DNA of 64,000 nt, taken from assembly GCA_008973525.1 (NCBI GenBank), contig WACJ01000125.1, positions 558,001 through 622,000 of the forward strand, written 5' to 3'. The position numbers and the translations under genes were made by a program. This DNA comes from Stenopsyche tienmushanensis (lineage: Eukaryota; Arthropoda; Insecta; Trichoptera; Stenopsychidae). This document shows positions 13,776 through 27,899 of this stretch, piece after piece. Each line of letters begins with the position of its first letter. Within the stretch, counting starts at the first letter, position 1. The notes beneath the pieces are model-generated. The model ran no database searches and was not told the origin of the DNA. It saw only the letters and a program-made list of their open reading frames with translations.

Positions 13776-16700
13776 CGGTAAAAGTGAAAATTCTTAGCTC
13801 CTAGGAGAAGTTGATTTTAAATGGAAATTGTTAGCTAAAAAACTGTATTTGTGTAATATATAATAAAATAGGGAAGATACTAGTGTAGTGGTTGCTACAT
13901 GCCACTCATAGACAGACACACAGTAAAGACGGCGCGGCGCATGCGCGTAGCGTCTTTATGATGTATGCGACATGGAAACGCTACAAACGATTCTCCTTTC
14001 GATTAACTGTCGCCTTGAGTTTCAGTTTTCGTGATGTTCAATCCAATTTACCTCACCACGCCTATATAAGTTTCACTTCAAAATGTTAAAGTTGCTGCAT
14101 AAAATAAATTAATTTAGCTAATTGTTCAAATTTATCATTTCCAATTAAAATTACACGTTTTGGTGTATATGAGCTTATCCCACATAAGCTCAAAACATAT
14201 TTTCTTTCATAATTTAAACCCGTGTAATATTTTAGCGAGGGTGTTGCAATTAACTGTGACTAGACTGAATATTTATTGATTATTCCCCGCGTTTTATGTA
14301 ACTAGAATATAAATTTACAATGAACCCGAAGGCTTCGACTCGTAATGAAATTCCCACATGTCTGATTTGTAAGAGTCGTCTTGTAAAAAATATTGACATT
14401 TGTCGCACAACGAATTGTTTCATGGAGCACTTGCACAAGCGAATTCTTGTATTTTCAGAATGATTTATTTTTTACGTGAGAATTTTAATGCAGTTCGGTG
14501 CATAATTACTGAATGTCCTTGTGTCATTGGTGCTAAATTGTTTAAGTGCATATCAAATCAATGCCTATTATTACATTAATCATGTCAAAGAATATCTACA
14601 TTAATTTTATGCATTTTCAGGAGCGTATTTGACGCTAAGAATGTCAAGCACCTATCATAATAGTGATTGATAAAATTAAAATAATTTTCTTTGCATTTTG
14701 AATTGGCGATCTTAACACAATATGAACCAGCACACCTCGGATTCATTAAAGGAAAAGTGAGCGCAATGATTTATCGACAAACCTACTTAACACGAATCTG
14801 TGAGACACATATGAATAGACTTCCTCAACTACGTGAAAACTCACAATGGTAACGATTCACACGTCTTTTCGCCAAGTATTAAATGCAAAAAATACGTAAT
14901 ATTAATACACATATACAAACATACAAATATATAGTGCATATGCCTGGTTCACACCTTAATAATACACGATGCCACAATACACTTGCCTTTCTTATAAGAC
15001 ACTTTTAATACAATTAAGCTATCTATAGCATAATGAGAAGATAGCGCCCCAGATTTATATATGCACCACAATGTCAAATTCTTCGCTATGAAATTATGTT
15101 AATTGCGATTTTCGCGCTATTATTAAAAACTTAATCTGGCAATGATAAATCTTGATGAGTCATGTTCTCTTCATTCTAGATTAACATCACATCTAAAAAA
15201 GCCATAACTCAATCGAAATACTATTCTGATCGGAATTATGGTTGTGTCATGCTAAGGGTTAAGTGTTAAACGCATGCAAATACGATGGAATACTCGTTGG
15301 AACAATGTATGTATTTCTTATGCAATTTATGAATGCAGAGTGGCTTTCCATGTAGAATAAACTTTCTACAGGTTATGCATGCCAAATGTTAGGTAATTGT
15401 GCCATTGTGACAATAGAAAAGTTCACACTTTGGTTCTCTTCCAAAGAATTCAATACGATGTACGTTGAAAGTTGCCTTTTTTAGCATATATTATTGACTG
15501 CATACGTTATTGCACTCTTTACCAAATAAAATGCATACTTTTAGAAACCGATCGATACCTATATTCACCAATTGTTTGCATAAATTCATACAGACTTACA
15601 AAAATTAACTAAAATAAATAAATCAAAGAACATTTAACTATTAGGAAGACGTTATATATTTCATTCGTCGTTATTAAAAGTTAGCATCCAGAATACATCC
15701 AGATTTGGATGCTTAAACCCTATCCTCGCTATTTTTTTTTTAATATTCATACATATTTATTCAAAAAAATATATAAAATATTTGTTCTAAAAAACAACAA
15801 CCAATATCTGATGGTTTAATTCCGTCGTTTGAAATAATATCATCTTATTTAGTTTCATTGCCAGAATAAATAAGCGGTGTACATCATGATAGCATCCGAT
15901 TGTTCGATCCTGTAGTGATCAGATCGAATACGTGGGCGTCATTTGGCGCCGTCTGGGTGAGCAGAAGCGGGACCCCTTTTGCGAGGGGATTAAACATCAT
16001 TATAAAATAGTGACTTCGATTATATAATATAAGAACACGTGACTACACATTTTGGACTGGATATGATTAACATTAAAAAGGGTTCACAGTGGAGATTTAG
16101 GTATTGAGGGTTGATCAATTTTGGCGAAAAATATTTTATCAATATTTTCATTTATCATCTCAAAATGTTTGTATATATTTCGAAATCCAGATCTCTTGTG
16201 AGAAATATTATAGCATAATTACAGGCCATATGTAGCAACATTACATTTATTGTTAGCAGTTGTCGAAGTGATGATAATACCAGCGTTATTCAATTCCGAC
16301 AGTTCGATGTCATATTTGTATCCGATCTCCTACATCCCATATGGTTACTTCATTCTGGTTAATTGCAAAATTTCTAATTACTTCTCATGAAATAAACGAG
16401 AACGCTGCATTGTCCTAGCACCATAATCGATCGTCGAAGTAAGACATCTTCGTAAGTATTCATTACCGCCTATTGATTGCTTCAGTTTTACTTTCTGCGA
16501 CATAATTATGAGTTGAAATGTATCATCTTCGATTTGGAGTGACGATTGGTTCACAATGAAGATTTGAAGAACATGACCCATCATGTAGGCATTTGAATCA
16601 CATAGTTTCTCCTCTTGAATGCGACAAATTGCCTATTTAATCTTGCGGTGGGTAGAATACGCATGTCGATAATCTGACATCCAATTTCAGAGCGGACAAG

Positions 16701-19429
16701 AGAAGAAAGTTTTAGGGAAATTCCCTCTATTTGATTGCTTATGGTTGCTGTCGAAAAAACAGAATTGATGCAATGAAATTCTATCTTGTAACAAAAATCA
16801 GGACTTTGACAAAGATGCTGAGATGATGACACACATTTAATAAGCCACCAATTAAATTTCCTAAAAAATACCTTAGATTTTTTAATGCATTCCATTTTGA
16901 GACATCACATATTTTTCTTTCGTCAGATACAAAATCTTTTATCAAATGTAGACGAAGTCTATAAGATAATTTTCTAGGGATAAAAATATTTATGTGACGG
17001 CTTCTTATCGCTTTTTACTTATGGTTAAATAAGAATAATATAGTTTGAATAGGTGTTTAGAAATGGATGCAATAACATCATTATTTTTTAATAATATTTT
17101 AATTATTGTTGCAAATAAATTACAAATAGGCGGTTTAGTATTTATATATTCATATTTAGGAAATCCGGATAAATCTGCTTCGAGATGATCTGAAAATGTT
17201 AGGGTGAAATTAATAGCTTATTTAAATAATTTACTACTCGTAATTATCAGGGGGACCCGAAAATATTCGCGTATTTAATAAAAATTAAAAATAAGTTCGA
17301 GTATATTAACAAAAAATTTTTTATTTACAATTTCATTTACTACATTATTAAACACATCTTCCCATCACTTCATTAGTCCTTCGATCCCAATTTGTAAAAA
17401 AGTTTCGGCTCAGTAGCAAAAAGCTCTTGGGTTGAATCATTTGCATTATTAATGATGAAGTATTTTTTGCTATTAATGATCGATATAAATGAATAATTAT
17501 CATAATAATTAATTAGATCTAATCGTGATTTAAAAGAAAAAAAAACCATCAAAATGAACTTGTATCTTAGAAAATATTATCTATAAAGTAATGCACTATA
17601 GATAAATATTTGCAGATAAATATATATTATCGCAATTACCTAAATGGATCACAATTTCAAGATATTTATCGCACATCTATACATTGATCTATGAATGCTA
17701 TCCATTAAATTGCATGCGTAATACGCGAGACCTTCGCTTATATTTAGGCAATGTTGGCTATTGAACTACATTTTTGTGGATTGTGCTAGCATGATTTTAT
17801 AAAATTTCAACATCGATCCAATAAATTAGTGGAAATCGATCTTCTCTCTCTATGATTTCAGATCGAGTGTGCAGATATGAACTTGATTCAATATTGAACT
17901 AAATTTTGTTAATGTACTGCGCATTTCATCTGCTTTGAAACATTTAAAAATGACAGTGAGCAGATCATTTGAAGAGTATGGATAAAAGCTATAATGGTAA
18001 TTAAATTTCCAAAGACTGCCAAACTGGTAATCGTTTGGGTGGATGATTTCTGGAAGATGTGTCGATGTCAATGCTGGGAGGCGTTCTTCATTAAATCATG
18101 CCGGTAAAGTCTTCATCAAGCGATGGAATTCATCGAGCTGATGATGATGACTAAGCAGACGCATTAAAGATAATCATCGATATCGGAGCCATGGTCCAAG
18201 ATCGATTTTCTCAGTTTGCGAGGCCGGCAGTGAGCACTTAGTCGATCCGATCGTGCGTGCTCGCCGGAAAGAGTTTGTGGCTCGAATTATGTCGTCTTTG
18301 AACTTGAAATTCGACAAATTGCCGGTCCGGACAAAAAAGGCAGAAATAATAATTGTAAATAAATGCACGTTTCTTTCGGCGGGCGTGAGCGAGGTCTGAC
18401 TGTAGAGAAGATTCTCTCCGCTTCATTTGGTTGTATGGTGAGTGATTTGCTATTGAAAAGTGAAAGATGGGCCTGCTACCTTTTTATTTGTTCCTTTTTT
18501 TCGCTTTTGAACACGACCTGCTACAACGAAAGATTGACGGACAACGTGTGAAAGTAAAACTGTTAATGTTTGCCCTAAGATGTACTCGCCTACAAACCAT
18601 GGCGTGTGGTTAACATGGATCAATAATCATGATAATGTCTCTATATTGGAAGATATAGAAGCAATAATATAGACATTTTTTTACAATAAAACCTCAACGA
18701 AATCATGATTGTGTTATACGTTTTTCTTGCATCTCTAATATTTGCTAGCTTAACAATCTTGGGAATATTTTCTTTAATAAAGCATATAAAAAAGATCTAT
18801 ATTTTATGGCTCTTTTGAATACAAAAATAATCCTAAAATAGGCATATAGTTGTTAAGAATACTAAATGGTATAATACATATGGAACTTTTAACTAACCAT
18901 TCTACTTTACATGAATCAACACTGATTGATTCTGTCCGTTTTTTATAATATATACTATGTTTGACCGATTGTAAAATTTAAACAACCCATCCGATCAGTC
19001 TTCTTCGGACAATTTCGTTGTGTAATGAGACTTTGCAATCGTTCGTAACATGTTCGGGTATGGCGTCCGACCGCGAGGCGTTAGTGGTCCGAAATGCGGA
19101 CTGGTTGGACACACAGACCTTGTGGCAACTCCGTCTTCTTTTTGGACTTTTTGTGGCATTTACGGGAATAAATTCTATGATTTATACGATCACGAAAGCC
19201 CCCTCAGAGGCTATTTTAAATAGATGACTCGGTAATCAGGAACGAGTTTAGACTTCCCTCCCACTAATAAAAAATATATATTTATCTATCTTACTAATTT
19301 ATGCTGCTATCTTAGCTAGTTAAAAACGTAAGTTAGATACTTGCCACGGGCGCTTTTATACCCTCGTTACGACTCTGCACATAAGATCATGTCTTATTCT
19401 AATACTGTGAAAAAAAAACCGCGCAAAAA
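13776..19429. other. Intergenic DNA; possible exon or conserved element at 18151-18399
   Basis: Mostly AT-rich and featureless. At 13924-13958 an 8-bp stem (TAAAGACG) encloses a GC-rich loop. At 15945-15985 a GC-richer stretch (TGGCGCCGTCTGGGTGAGCA) could be a tRNA primer-binding-like site of an eroded LTR element, but no LTRs are seen. Minus-strand frames at 16378-16895 have no recognised motif. The 18050-18430 patch is GC-richer and is listed separately. Confidence 0.45.
18151..18399 (+). other. Unassigned 82-codon open frame in a GC-richer patch
   Basis: From just after a TGA at 18148-18150 the frame stays open to a TGA at 18397-18399. It includes basic stretches such as VRARRKEFVARIM and KLPVRTKKAE. 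The only Met is internal, so it could be at best an internal exon, and no clear splice sites were fixed. The minus strand is open over the same span, which argues for composition rather than coding. I do not recognise a family. Confidence 0.15.
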
Positions 19430-19690
19430 GAAGAGTGGATATATTATCATTATGATCATCAGCATAGTGCAGGCACAAAAAGTCCACTCCACCTCATCTC
19501 CTCGTTCGCTCGATATTGAAGGTAGTATGATCTTCGAATTTCATTTAGAACGCTCATTCAGCGAATCACCTGAATAAACGTATCGAAGAGTGCTTTCACA
19601 ACTGTCTCGATAGGGAATGTGGAGGGTTTGTAAAGACTGAGCAGTTTTCCTCGAAAGATCCGCTACTACACCAACTGAGGGTGTCTTTGA
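19430..19690 (-). mobile_element. RTE-like retroelement 3' tail, inverted copy
   Basis: The reverse complement of this segment matches 29205-29375. Shared blocks include CAGTCTTTACAAACC, TATCGAGAC, GTGAAAG, CGTT, GAGCGTTC and CAATATCGAGCGAA followed by GAGGA. The copy ends in a degraded GATGATCAT-type simple repeat. Families with such ends are usually RTE-type non-LTR elements, so the class is an inference from the tail only. Confidence 0.55.
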
Positions 19691-22600
19691 GGGTGAAGCT
19701 GCAGATGTTAATAGTAATTAACAATACGAATGTTATAGAATTTATTATTTTAACAAGGTATATTATCAAGCGTTGATTTAAATCATTAAATCAAGAGTCC
19801 TTGAAAATTTAAACAAAATTTCATAAAATATCAACGTTTCTGGGATAGAACCAAGAAAAAGTAAAAAGGCTGTATTCTTCGTTCCTAGTAGAGTTTATGA
19901 AATATTCCATTTAACTGTCAATGTTATATTATGCTTGAATAACGTTTGAAATAACGTTTTGAAATAATATCTAAAAAAATCTCTGAATACTAAAAATAAA
20001 CTTCTGCTAATAGACTAAAATTCACTTTTACTCTTGTGACGAAATTTCAACTAACAGGTGACGAAGTTCAAGTGCATAATTCTTCGCGGAATTTGTCATG
20101 AAGATGTAACACTTTGCGAAATTCGTGTTTCGAAAACAAAAATTTATGAGATAATTAATAATTCCTTTCATCCAGAGCTTTCTGATTTTTTGTCCCGCAA
20201 TTGATGCTTATCCGTAATAATTCATTTTTGCAAAACGATCGTGATATGTGAACGAGTGAAAGCAGTTATGATAGAAGAGATTAGAATCATCTTATGGACA
20301 TTTTCTTTTCGTTTGGCATTTCATGTTGAACCGTTTTTGAGATGGTTCAACATTCTAATTGCGTTCTTGAAAGCTCACATTTTTAAGGATCTACCTGCCA
20401 AGCGAGTGCATCATCTTGAATGCCGATCGAGTGAAAGTGAAGATGATCTTTTCCTTCCGGTGAATGCTGGATGCCGTTATGTGTTTTTTACTTCTTGCGA
20501 GAACATCGACTGACACGTTACTTCTTTGTTTCCAGACGCTTTTAACATCAATTAATGATGTTACGCACGGAGCCAATAATTACGAGATGTCCATACCGGT
20601 TCTGGTCGATCTAAACCCATATATTATATCAATAAATCAGAGTGGATAATTTATTTTGCTAATTCAATCTAGATTTTTTGGTATTATTTCTTGCTATGGT
20701 ATTGATGTGATCGTTTGAAGTCTTACGATAGCTTTCTCATGGATTCCTAATGAAATATTTGTCGATATATTTACGAATTAAATATTAACACTTTATAGTC
20801 CGCTAATAAAAGCGCAAAAATTAATCAAGAATCTAGGTCAATTTCGCCAAAAAATGTTTTCGTATTCAAATATTAAAAACCTCAATATTTTCATATTTCC
20901 TCATAAAATAAAATATTATAATGATTTGCAATATATTTTTTTGATATTCCTATATTAGTTCATATTAATATGACTTTTTGTTGGCTTCCTGCATTAATTG
21001 TAATACACGGACTTGAAAAAAATCTATTAAATGATATATGTATAAAACGCGAATCATTTAATCAATGCATTGATCATGGGATACAATAACTCATTTACAA
21101 TACTATCTTACTAGGAATTCCGGTTTAATCGCAAAGATTAAGTAGAAACGCTAATGCGTCCCCGGTCACCGAAAGTGAAAACCAACAGAACCTGATCGAG
21201 AACTTCCTCGACATTCTCCAATTTCAGGATGTTAAATTCTATGACTTTTGCTACTTATTGCGAATGTAACAATATTGCATATTGCAAAACCATCTCAGTT
21301 GTAATTGCTCAACAAGTTCATAAGCGCTGTGGCAGAAGCTCTACAGAAGACGTGCGTGCTTATATGGGATGGCAGTTCGCCGAGTGGCCCAAGGAACAAT
21401 CAACAATAGGCATAAGATGTTGACTTTCTTTCATATTACAATGAAAACCCGGTTAATCGAGTCAAATATGAGCGTCTAATAAAATAGTAGATCGTACGAC
21501 AAAGATAAACGCCATTCAATCCGACTTCTTCTAGAGCCGTGGAAGAATGGTAAGCAGCATTCGCTAACACAATAGTACCAATAAAATATTCACGCAGAAA
21601 ATTCCCACATGAATTAATATCGGTTTTATATGCATATATTCATGGAAGCGATTAAAAATGGTGGCAAACAAGCGTTAATACATATTATAGCTCAACAATT
21701 AGTTCGTGTCTTTTCTTTGCAAAAACCATCACAATTTAACAAAATATAGAAATTGTTAAACCTGAATGTTACATTGCATGATTTAATTGGTTCAAGAATA
21801 TTAAAATTGGCAGTTTCTCTTTCCAATTGAATTCCAATTAGGCGACTTAATAATCCTGCAGAGGCATATGGAATGTTTGTAAAGGCTGGCAATTCAAAGA
21901 ACCAGGACTAATCAAATTTGCTACCATAATCAAGCAAAATGCATGCCGATTAATTAGAAAACACATTCCGATGAAGACGAAAAATTAATAGATAATTTAA
22001 AGAGCACACCGTGTTTAAGCTAAAATCGTACAAACATTCATTCATAAATAACGTATGGTATAAAACATAATTTAAATATAATAAGAACACCAATGACAAA
22101 ATTAAACTCGGACAGCTGAGAGTTATTATATAAATTTTTCAAAGTAAAATTAAATCTCTGATAGCAAATATCTGCTATCATTTGGACAAATAAAAATATC
22201 ATTTTTATACATTAAGCGTCACATGGTATGCTATGTCAACACAAAAATCAACAAATTGAGTAAGAAAAACCGATATTTTCGAATCGGTTCGGGTACGGTT
22301 TTAGTTCCTGATAAAATATCGATTTAACCGGTTTTCGGTTCATTTTTTGTATCAAACTGCAAAATTCAGTTTTATCAACATATCAAATCTGTGCATTGCA
22401 GTATCAAAAACTCAAAAAGAACCTCTTACTTATAGAGCTTTTACGTTACGTACGTTAAATGTATTACATCTGTATGTATGACTAAATTTGTGTTTCTAAA
22501 TAAAAATCGTAATTGATATGAATGTTATAAATTAAAGCTAACTATAATCATGGACTTTATACATCGAGATATGTTGATCATATAAGAAAAAATAAAAATA

Positions 22601-24505
22601 ATAAAATCTACGATTCGTATGGGGTTGGATCGTACGTTGAATGAAGTCAAAATTTTAAATGAATTTACCACAATTAATGACTCAGAAAGCACTTACATCA
22701 AAGTAGCTACGTGTTTTACATTAAAAATAATTAATAAAAGCATAGAATTGTCTATTAAATTGGATTTTTTAAATAGAAAATGATCCTATAATGCGAAGAA
22801 GTTTAAAATTCAAGAGAGAATTACAACAGATTTTGGAACATTATAATGAAATTCGTTAACGATAGCGATGATGAATGAATAATACATTATATGTTATTAA
22901 TATTTTTTTTCGATTACATACTTATATACACTATCTTCGATATTTTTTGGAACGCAAAATCTAACCTTGTATAACACGGCGTTTTTGCGGAATCATATAA
23001 TCGTGTTATACGAGGCCCGAGTGTACGTTTATATTAATAGGGATTCAATACAAAAAAAAAATAGCTGGATAGCTTCGATAGCTGTCATCGTCATTTTAGA
23101 TCATAAATATATGATATATTTAGACGAAGATCATTAATGATCAAGATAAAAATCTGAGAAAAAGGGAAACAGTAATATATAAGACAAACGTGCATTTCCG
23201 ATGTACATAAATAAACATAATAAGCCGACTAAGTAATGATTTGAGATAATTAAATATATCACAATGGAAACCTACTGAACTGTTGCTCGGACAATACATA
23301 GATATAATTACTACCTTTCGTGTTGGACAAACATGAAAAACCATGACCTAACCCATAGGAAATTAAAGATATCACGAACTGACACGGCACGCATTCTTCG
23401 CCAGCTCTTCCTACAAATATTGAATGAAGAATATGCGTGTTAATAATTGAAATGCATCTACTTTCCAAATGATTGCCTCAACTACCATCACCGACATATT
23501 AGATACAAAGAACGATATGGCCCACAACGAAACCGAAATATCTACACCGCAAAAAATATCGATGTTAATGTATCACAGTAGATCTTGAAGCACGGAAGAA
23601 TCTATTAAATATGCACCGTTCGACCGAAAAATCTCATGGTCCAACAGTGGGGAACGACTTCAATGGACAATTACATCTGCAAGAAAAAATGTTAAACGCT
23701 GTAATTAATTTACAGACTATTATTTAATTCGATCCGGAAATATTACACCGAAAAAATAGCCCACAAAAATTAGGCAATCTGTAATCTTTCTTCTGATTTT
23801 ATGAACTATTTTTGAATTTAACGACTTCCATGTTGAAGCATTGTTAAATATTATTCCGCATAAGTGTGTCAATTGAATATATTGTTTGAATTCCAATTAG
23901 TTGATGATCATTCAGTTATGATTGTTGCGTTTGAAAATAACATCGCTTGTTATTAGGGAATTTTTTCGCATGAAAAATACGAAGACAAATCTACAAAGCC
24001 AAAAGATACAAGGTAAATAATACAAGACAAATAGCATTACATTTTTATGGAATCGTATTTGCATAAGGCAAATAGTCTTGACTTATCAACGAATGATAAG
24101 AGACGTTTTTAATAGTTGAGCACATTAATCAAATCTTTTTCTCGGTAAATCTTTCCAGTTTGTGATTATTAAAATCAGTCCAAAGAGTCATTAAGGCGGT
24201 ATCAAACATGATGTCAGATGTCTGGTAAGATGTATTATTTACCAAGTCGAAGAAAGTACTTTTGATGCGGTGATCTTCAAAAGTTAATAATGCTTTCACG
24301 GTCAATAGGTCAGAGGGACATCAGTCTGCAGATGTTTGCTGTTTCAACTCTCAGGATGTAATTGGCGATCACGATTTCAGACGACCATCATACGAAGACT
24401 CAGCAACGAATGTCTTCTTTTAGAATAATTCTAATTTGAAAATGTTGAGCGTTTTGGTCTTTGGAGGTCAAATAGTCAAGGGAAATTTTGACAAAGATTC
24501 CATCA
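19691..24505. other. Intergenic DNA with a few short repeats
   Basis: No gene recognised. A 9-bp stem (TGTTGAACC with GGTTCAACA, about 20327-20355) lies in a mildly GC-richer patch at 20230-20600. The segment 22262-22370 (AACCGGTTTTCGGTTC and similar) is an inverted relative of 6537-6615. At 22975-23030 a block around GTGTTATACGAGGCCCGAGTG resembles ends common in insect transposons. The rest is AT-rich and unremarkable. Confidence 0.45.
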
Positions 24506-25330
24506 ATGACAGACAACAGACAGCGACTGACTGGATTGGAGGGTCATTTAAATTGACCCTATTTCCTGCGCTTCTGTATGGTCTATTCCGGGTTACTCCG
24601 GACTAGCCACACAGAGAGTGTCTTCCACTGATCTTTTAGCTCCACGAGAAACGCGACCAGCTTCAGACTACGTGTACCCGAAGGTGCGATGGAGGAGGAA
24701 GGACAAAGGTTAAGCTAAACTTCAAGGGAATACTACCGCGTGTCAACTGCTACCACGAGTTCAACATCAATTTGAAGGGGGTTGCAGCAGATGACGGACT
24801 GCAAGGGACGCTACCCTTCCCCATGGTACTTATATTGGCTCGGTCATTCTTAGTACCTAGCCATGGAAACGAGTCGCCGTTCGAACAGCCCAAAACCGTT
24901 CTCCCCTGTTTGCCTAGGGCCTAGGCTGTTAAGGATAGTGGTGAGTCTTTGACACAGTCTCCACCAACTACTGTAATCGGCTGTTCCAAACACTCTTTTA
25001 TGGGTACACAGCACAGGATGACCTGCGCACCCAACTCATGTTAGCTGGGCTACTCCAGCTGCGTTTGATGAGCAAACCGACGAGGTTACTTTTGCCCACC
25101 TCTACTCCACATCATTACCCCAGAGGTTCAACCGTCGCCCACGGCCGTAGAGTTGGCTGCACCCTGGGGTTTTGTAAGTGGGCATCTAACCGAAAAAGTT
25201 TCCATCAGTATAAAAACAAACATCTTGCTTTTCAAAATGAGAAAATAATTTCCAATCTTCACATCTCAAGTTCCCGCGCTACAACTTTAGCCACGTCTAC
25301 TGAAACCCTAGCCACCTTATATCGAACGTA
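24506..25330 (+). repeat. Dispersed repeat copy plus adjoining GC-richer block of unknown class
   Basis: The first 100 bases are a second copy of the 8750-8855 repeat. The following 24610-25200 stands out from its surroundings by much higher GC content and sharp edges, suggesting inserted DNA, perhaps the 5' part of a retroelement. No frame gives a recognisable reverse transcriptase, gag or transposase motif; the longest is 97 codons at 25038-25331. Confidence 0.4.
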
Positions 25331-27299
25331 GACAACTTTTATTTAACAACAATTAACGTAAACTACTTGTAGATAAAAAATCAATTTTATACGTTTTAAT
25401 TTAACGCTGGTATGTTTCAATTTCAATATTTCAATTGATGAATAATTCATAACTAGAAAGCCTCGTTCCCGATTTATATAATATTATTATTTGCCAAATA
25501 AATTCGGTATAAAATTTTGACTGACAATATAAAATACACAAATTATTATCATATTTTGTGGGTATGTTGATTTTCGAAAATACGTCATTTTCTTCACCCA
25601 TCAATTCGACAGTTATTGTTAGAGTTGGGTATTAAAATAATAGCACTTTCCAGTAGAACAAAAAAATATGGAATCGAAATAAATCGATTCTGCAAAATCA
25701 TAATTGAATACAAAAAACCAAAGCACACACAAATGATGAACCCAAAGCTTTTAACACATTTTTTATCCATATTTTTTATACTCTTATATCTAATTCATTC
25801 GATGAACTGTTTGATCTTCCCTCATATGAACTCAATTCAAATATTTGATCTTACTGTGATGAGAGATCATAAATCATTCGCGGCTAATGTCAAAGGTTAC
25901 CGACCACTATTCTAATGGATTTAACATGATGTCCATTACCCCAATGATCCCAATACTCGATGTATTGGTCAATAAATTATATATATATATATATATATAT
26001 TTAATAAAGAGGAGATTCATATGATTATTAAGCGTATTTGGGCGGTAAAATTGAATTTAAGCAAAAGCACCAAATTCGTTCGTAAAGTGGATCATAACGC
26101 TAAAAATTTTAGCCATGCAAAAAAAATACAACAACCCGTTTTTAAAAATACGTTTTAATGTATTTAATGCATTTTTGTGTAATGTTGAACAATCGGATCC
26201 ACAATTTTACATTTCAAAGCCTTAAAATTCACAGCCTCAATTAAACGAGCACAATATGCAAGTTCAGCGGTGATTCACACAAAGATCTTCGTTATGAATG
26301 TCTCCATTTCTCCCGCATGTCAAAAAACCGGTTGCCATGCATTTCATAGATGCATCGGTGGTGCATTCGTGTCACGAAGTGCACGCTTGTTCGGGAGAAA
26401 TGAACCCAAGCGATATTGACATGGATTGACCCGACATCGAACCAGTTTCAGCGAATATTCACCCAATTCGCAGAGCGATGAATCAGTATAGTCAGATCGT
26501 TGAACTTCGAAAAAAAAGTGAAAATATCACAATAAAAATCTATACAATGTATAAACAAAATGGATTATTGGCTTGGAATGCAAATGAAATGCAATTGAAA
26601 TGAATTGTAATTTAGTGAAAGTCCCAAATACGTGACAAATATACAAAGGCTCCCATTATGGCGTACAAATATTCTAATATTGATGAAAAGGCGTAGGGAT
26701 TTTTTTGTGTATTAATATTTGTATTACATTCAATATTCTTCGGCTTTTTTCTATATCGTAGAAACGATATACTTTATTTTAGAGAGAGTGGAGTTAATAA
26801 ACATTTATAAATTTGTCTTTATATTATCAGTTTGTATCGAGACACAGTTCAGGAAACACACAACTGCCAATCATCAACGAAGAACATTTACGATATTACA
26901 TACTGTTTTTATTCGATCAGACAATAAAAGCATACGAAGATGTTTTATAACTTAATACGTATCATATATGGTTTAAAACTACAAAATAATGACAACAAGT
27001 ATCTCAGTGATGCTTTTAAAGCGAAAAGACCACATAAATTGGATGATGATGTGCTGTCGTCATTAGTAAAATCAGATCATCATCAACCAATCGGATAATT
27101 GTCAATTAAGCTCGATTGTCCATGATCAACAGTTCAGGAGCACCTTTATATTAAAGATATATAAAAAATGGTTTACCATGAATAGAGCAATGAAGAACAT
27201 TCATCAATGATCAATCTTTGATTCAAGTACTTATTTCTACCTCTAAACTAACATTAATAATATAGAAAAGTCTAAAATATGATATGAAGTCATATTACG
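25331..27299. other. Intergenic DNA; AT microsatellite; candidate regulatory patch
   Basis: A pure (AT)n run lies at about 25978-26000. The patch 26250-26480 is GC-richer and contains AACCGGTT (about 26326-26333), the core of a Grainyhead-type site, so it may be regulatory. That is inference from a single motif. A 99-codon frame at 25616-25915 has one hydrophobic stretch but no recognised family. Confidence 0.4.
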
Positions 27300-27784
27300 A
27301 TAATGAAGGGTCAGTAACTATCTAATCTATGTATAAATATATACAGTACATATATGTTTTTCAAATTGATATTATTAACATTTCCCTACCGCTGATGTAT
27401 TTACTACACCTCGACTCTAATAATGGGAATATCGATATGAAATATATTAGATACGGGATTCAGAATTTTTGTATTCATCCGTAATATAATTACAAATCAC
27501 TTCAAAGTATTATAGTATATAAGTATTCATCTGCAGCGACAGAAATAAATAATTTGTCGGGAAATCGGAAATTTTGCGAGTTTTAGTCCGTGTCTCAACA
27601 GATAGGAATTTTATCAGTCAGATTGATGGTGTTATACGAAAATGGGGGCTAACGCGGTCATCAACTCAGACTAGCATTTAAATATCTGATGACGATATCT
27701 GTAATTAGTGTGGAGGCTGAGCGTGAATTTTCAGCAGTCCCGAAATCCCGGGATCGAGTTTTTGGCTCGGGATTGGATTCCCTG
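27300..27784 (+). pseudogene. hAT transposon relic, copy B with right terminal repeat
   Basis: The plus strand of this segment is homologous to the minus strand of 13565-13120. At 27655-27725 it encodes LAFKYLMTISVISVEAEREF, the hATC dimerisation signature. The frame then breaks straight into a terminal region with the inverted repeat ending GGGATTGGATTCCCTG at 27784. Everything between the signature and the terminus has been lost by deletion. It is not functional. Confidence 0.75.
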
Positions 27785-27899
27785 GAGATCACACTGTCTA
27801 ATTGCCATTACTATAAGATGTACCCATAAATATTTTCTATTTTTTAATTAAAGATTTAAATATTTATGTTTTTTTATTTTTAATATTTTATTTCAAAAT

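Noticed and set aside
16378..16895. Two overlapping minus-strand frames (68 and 104 codons)
   Set aside because: Considered as a frameshifted receptor remnant, but no family pattern could be supported.
20327..20355. 9-bp hairpin as a microRNA precursor
   Set aside because: The stem is too short for a canonical precursor.
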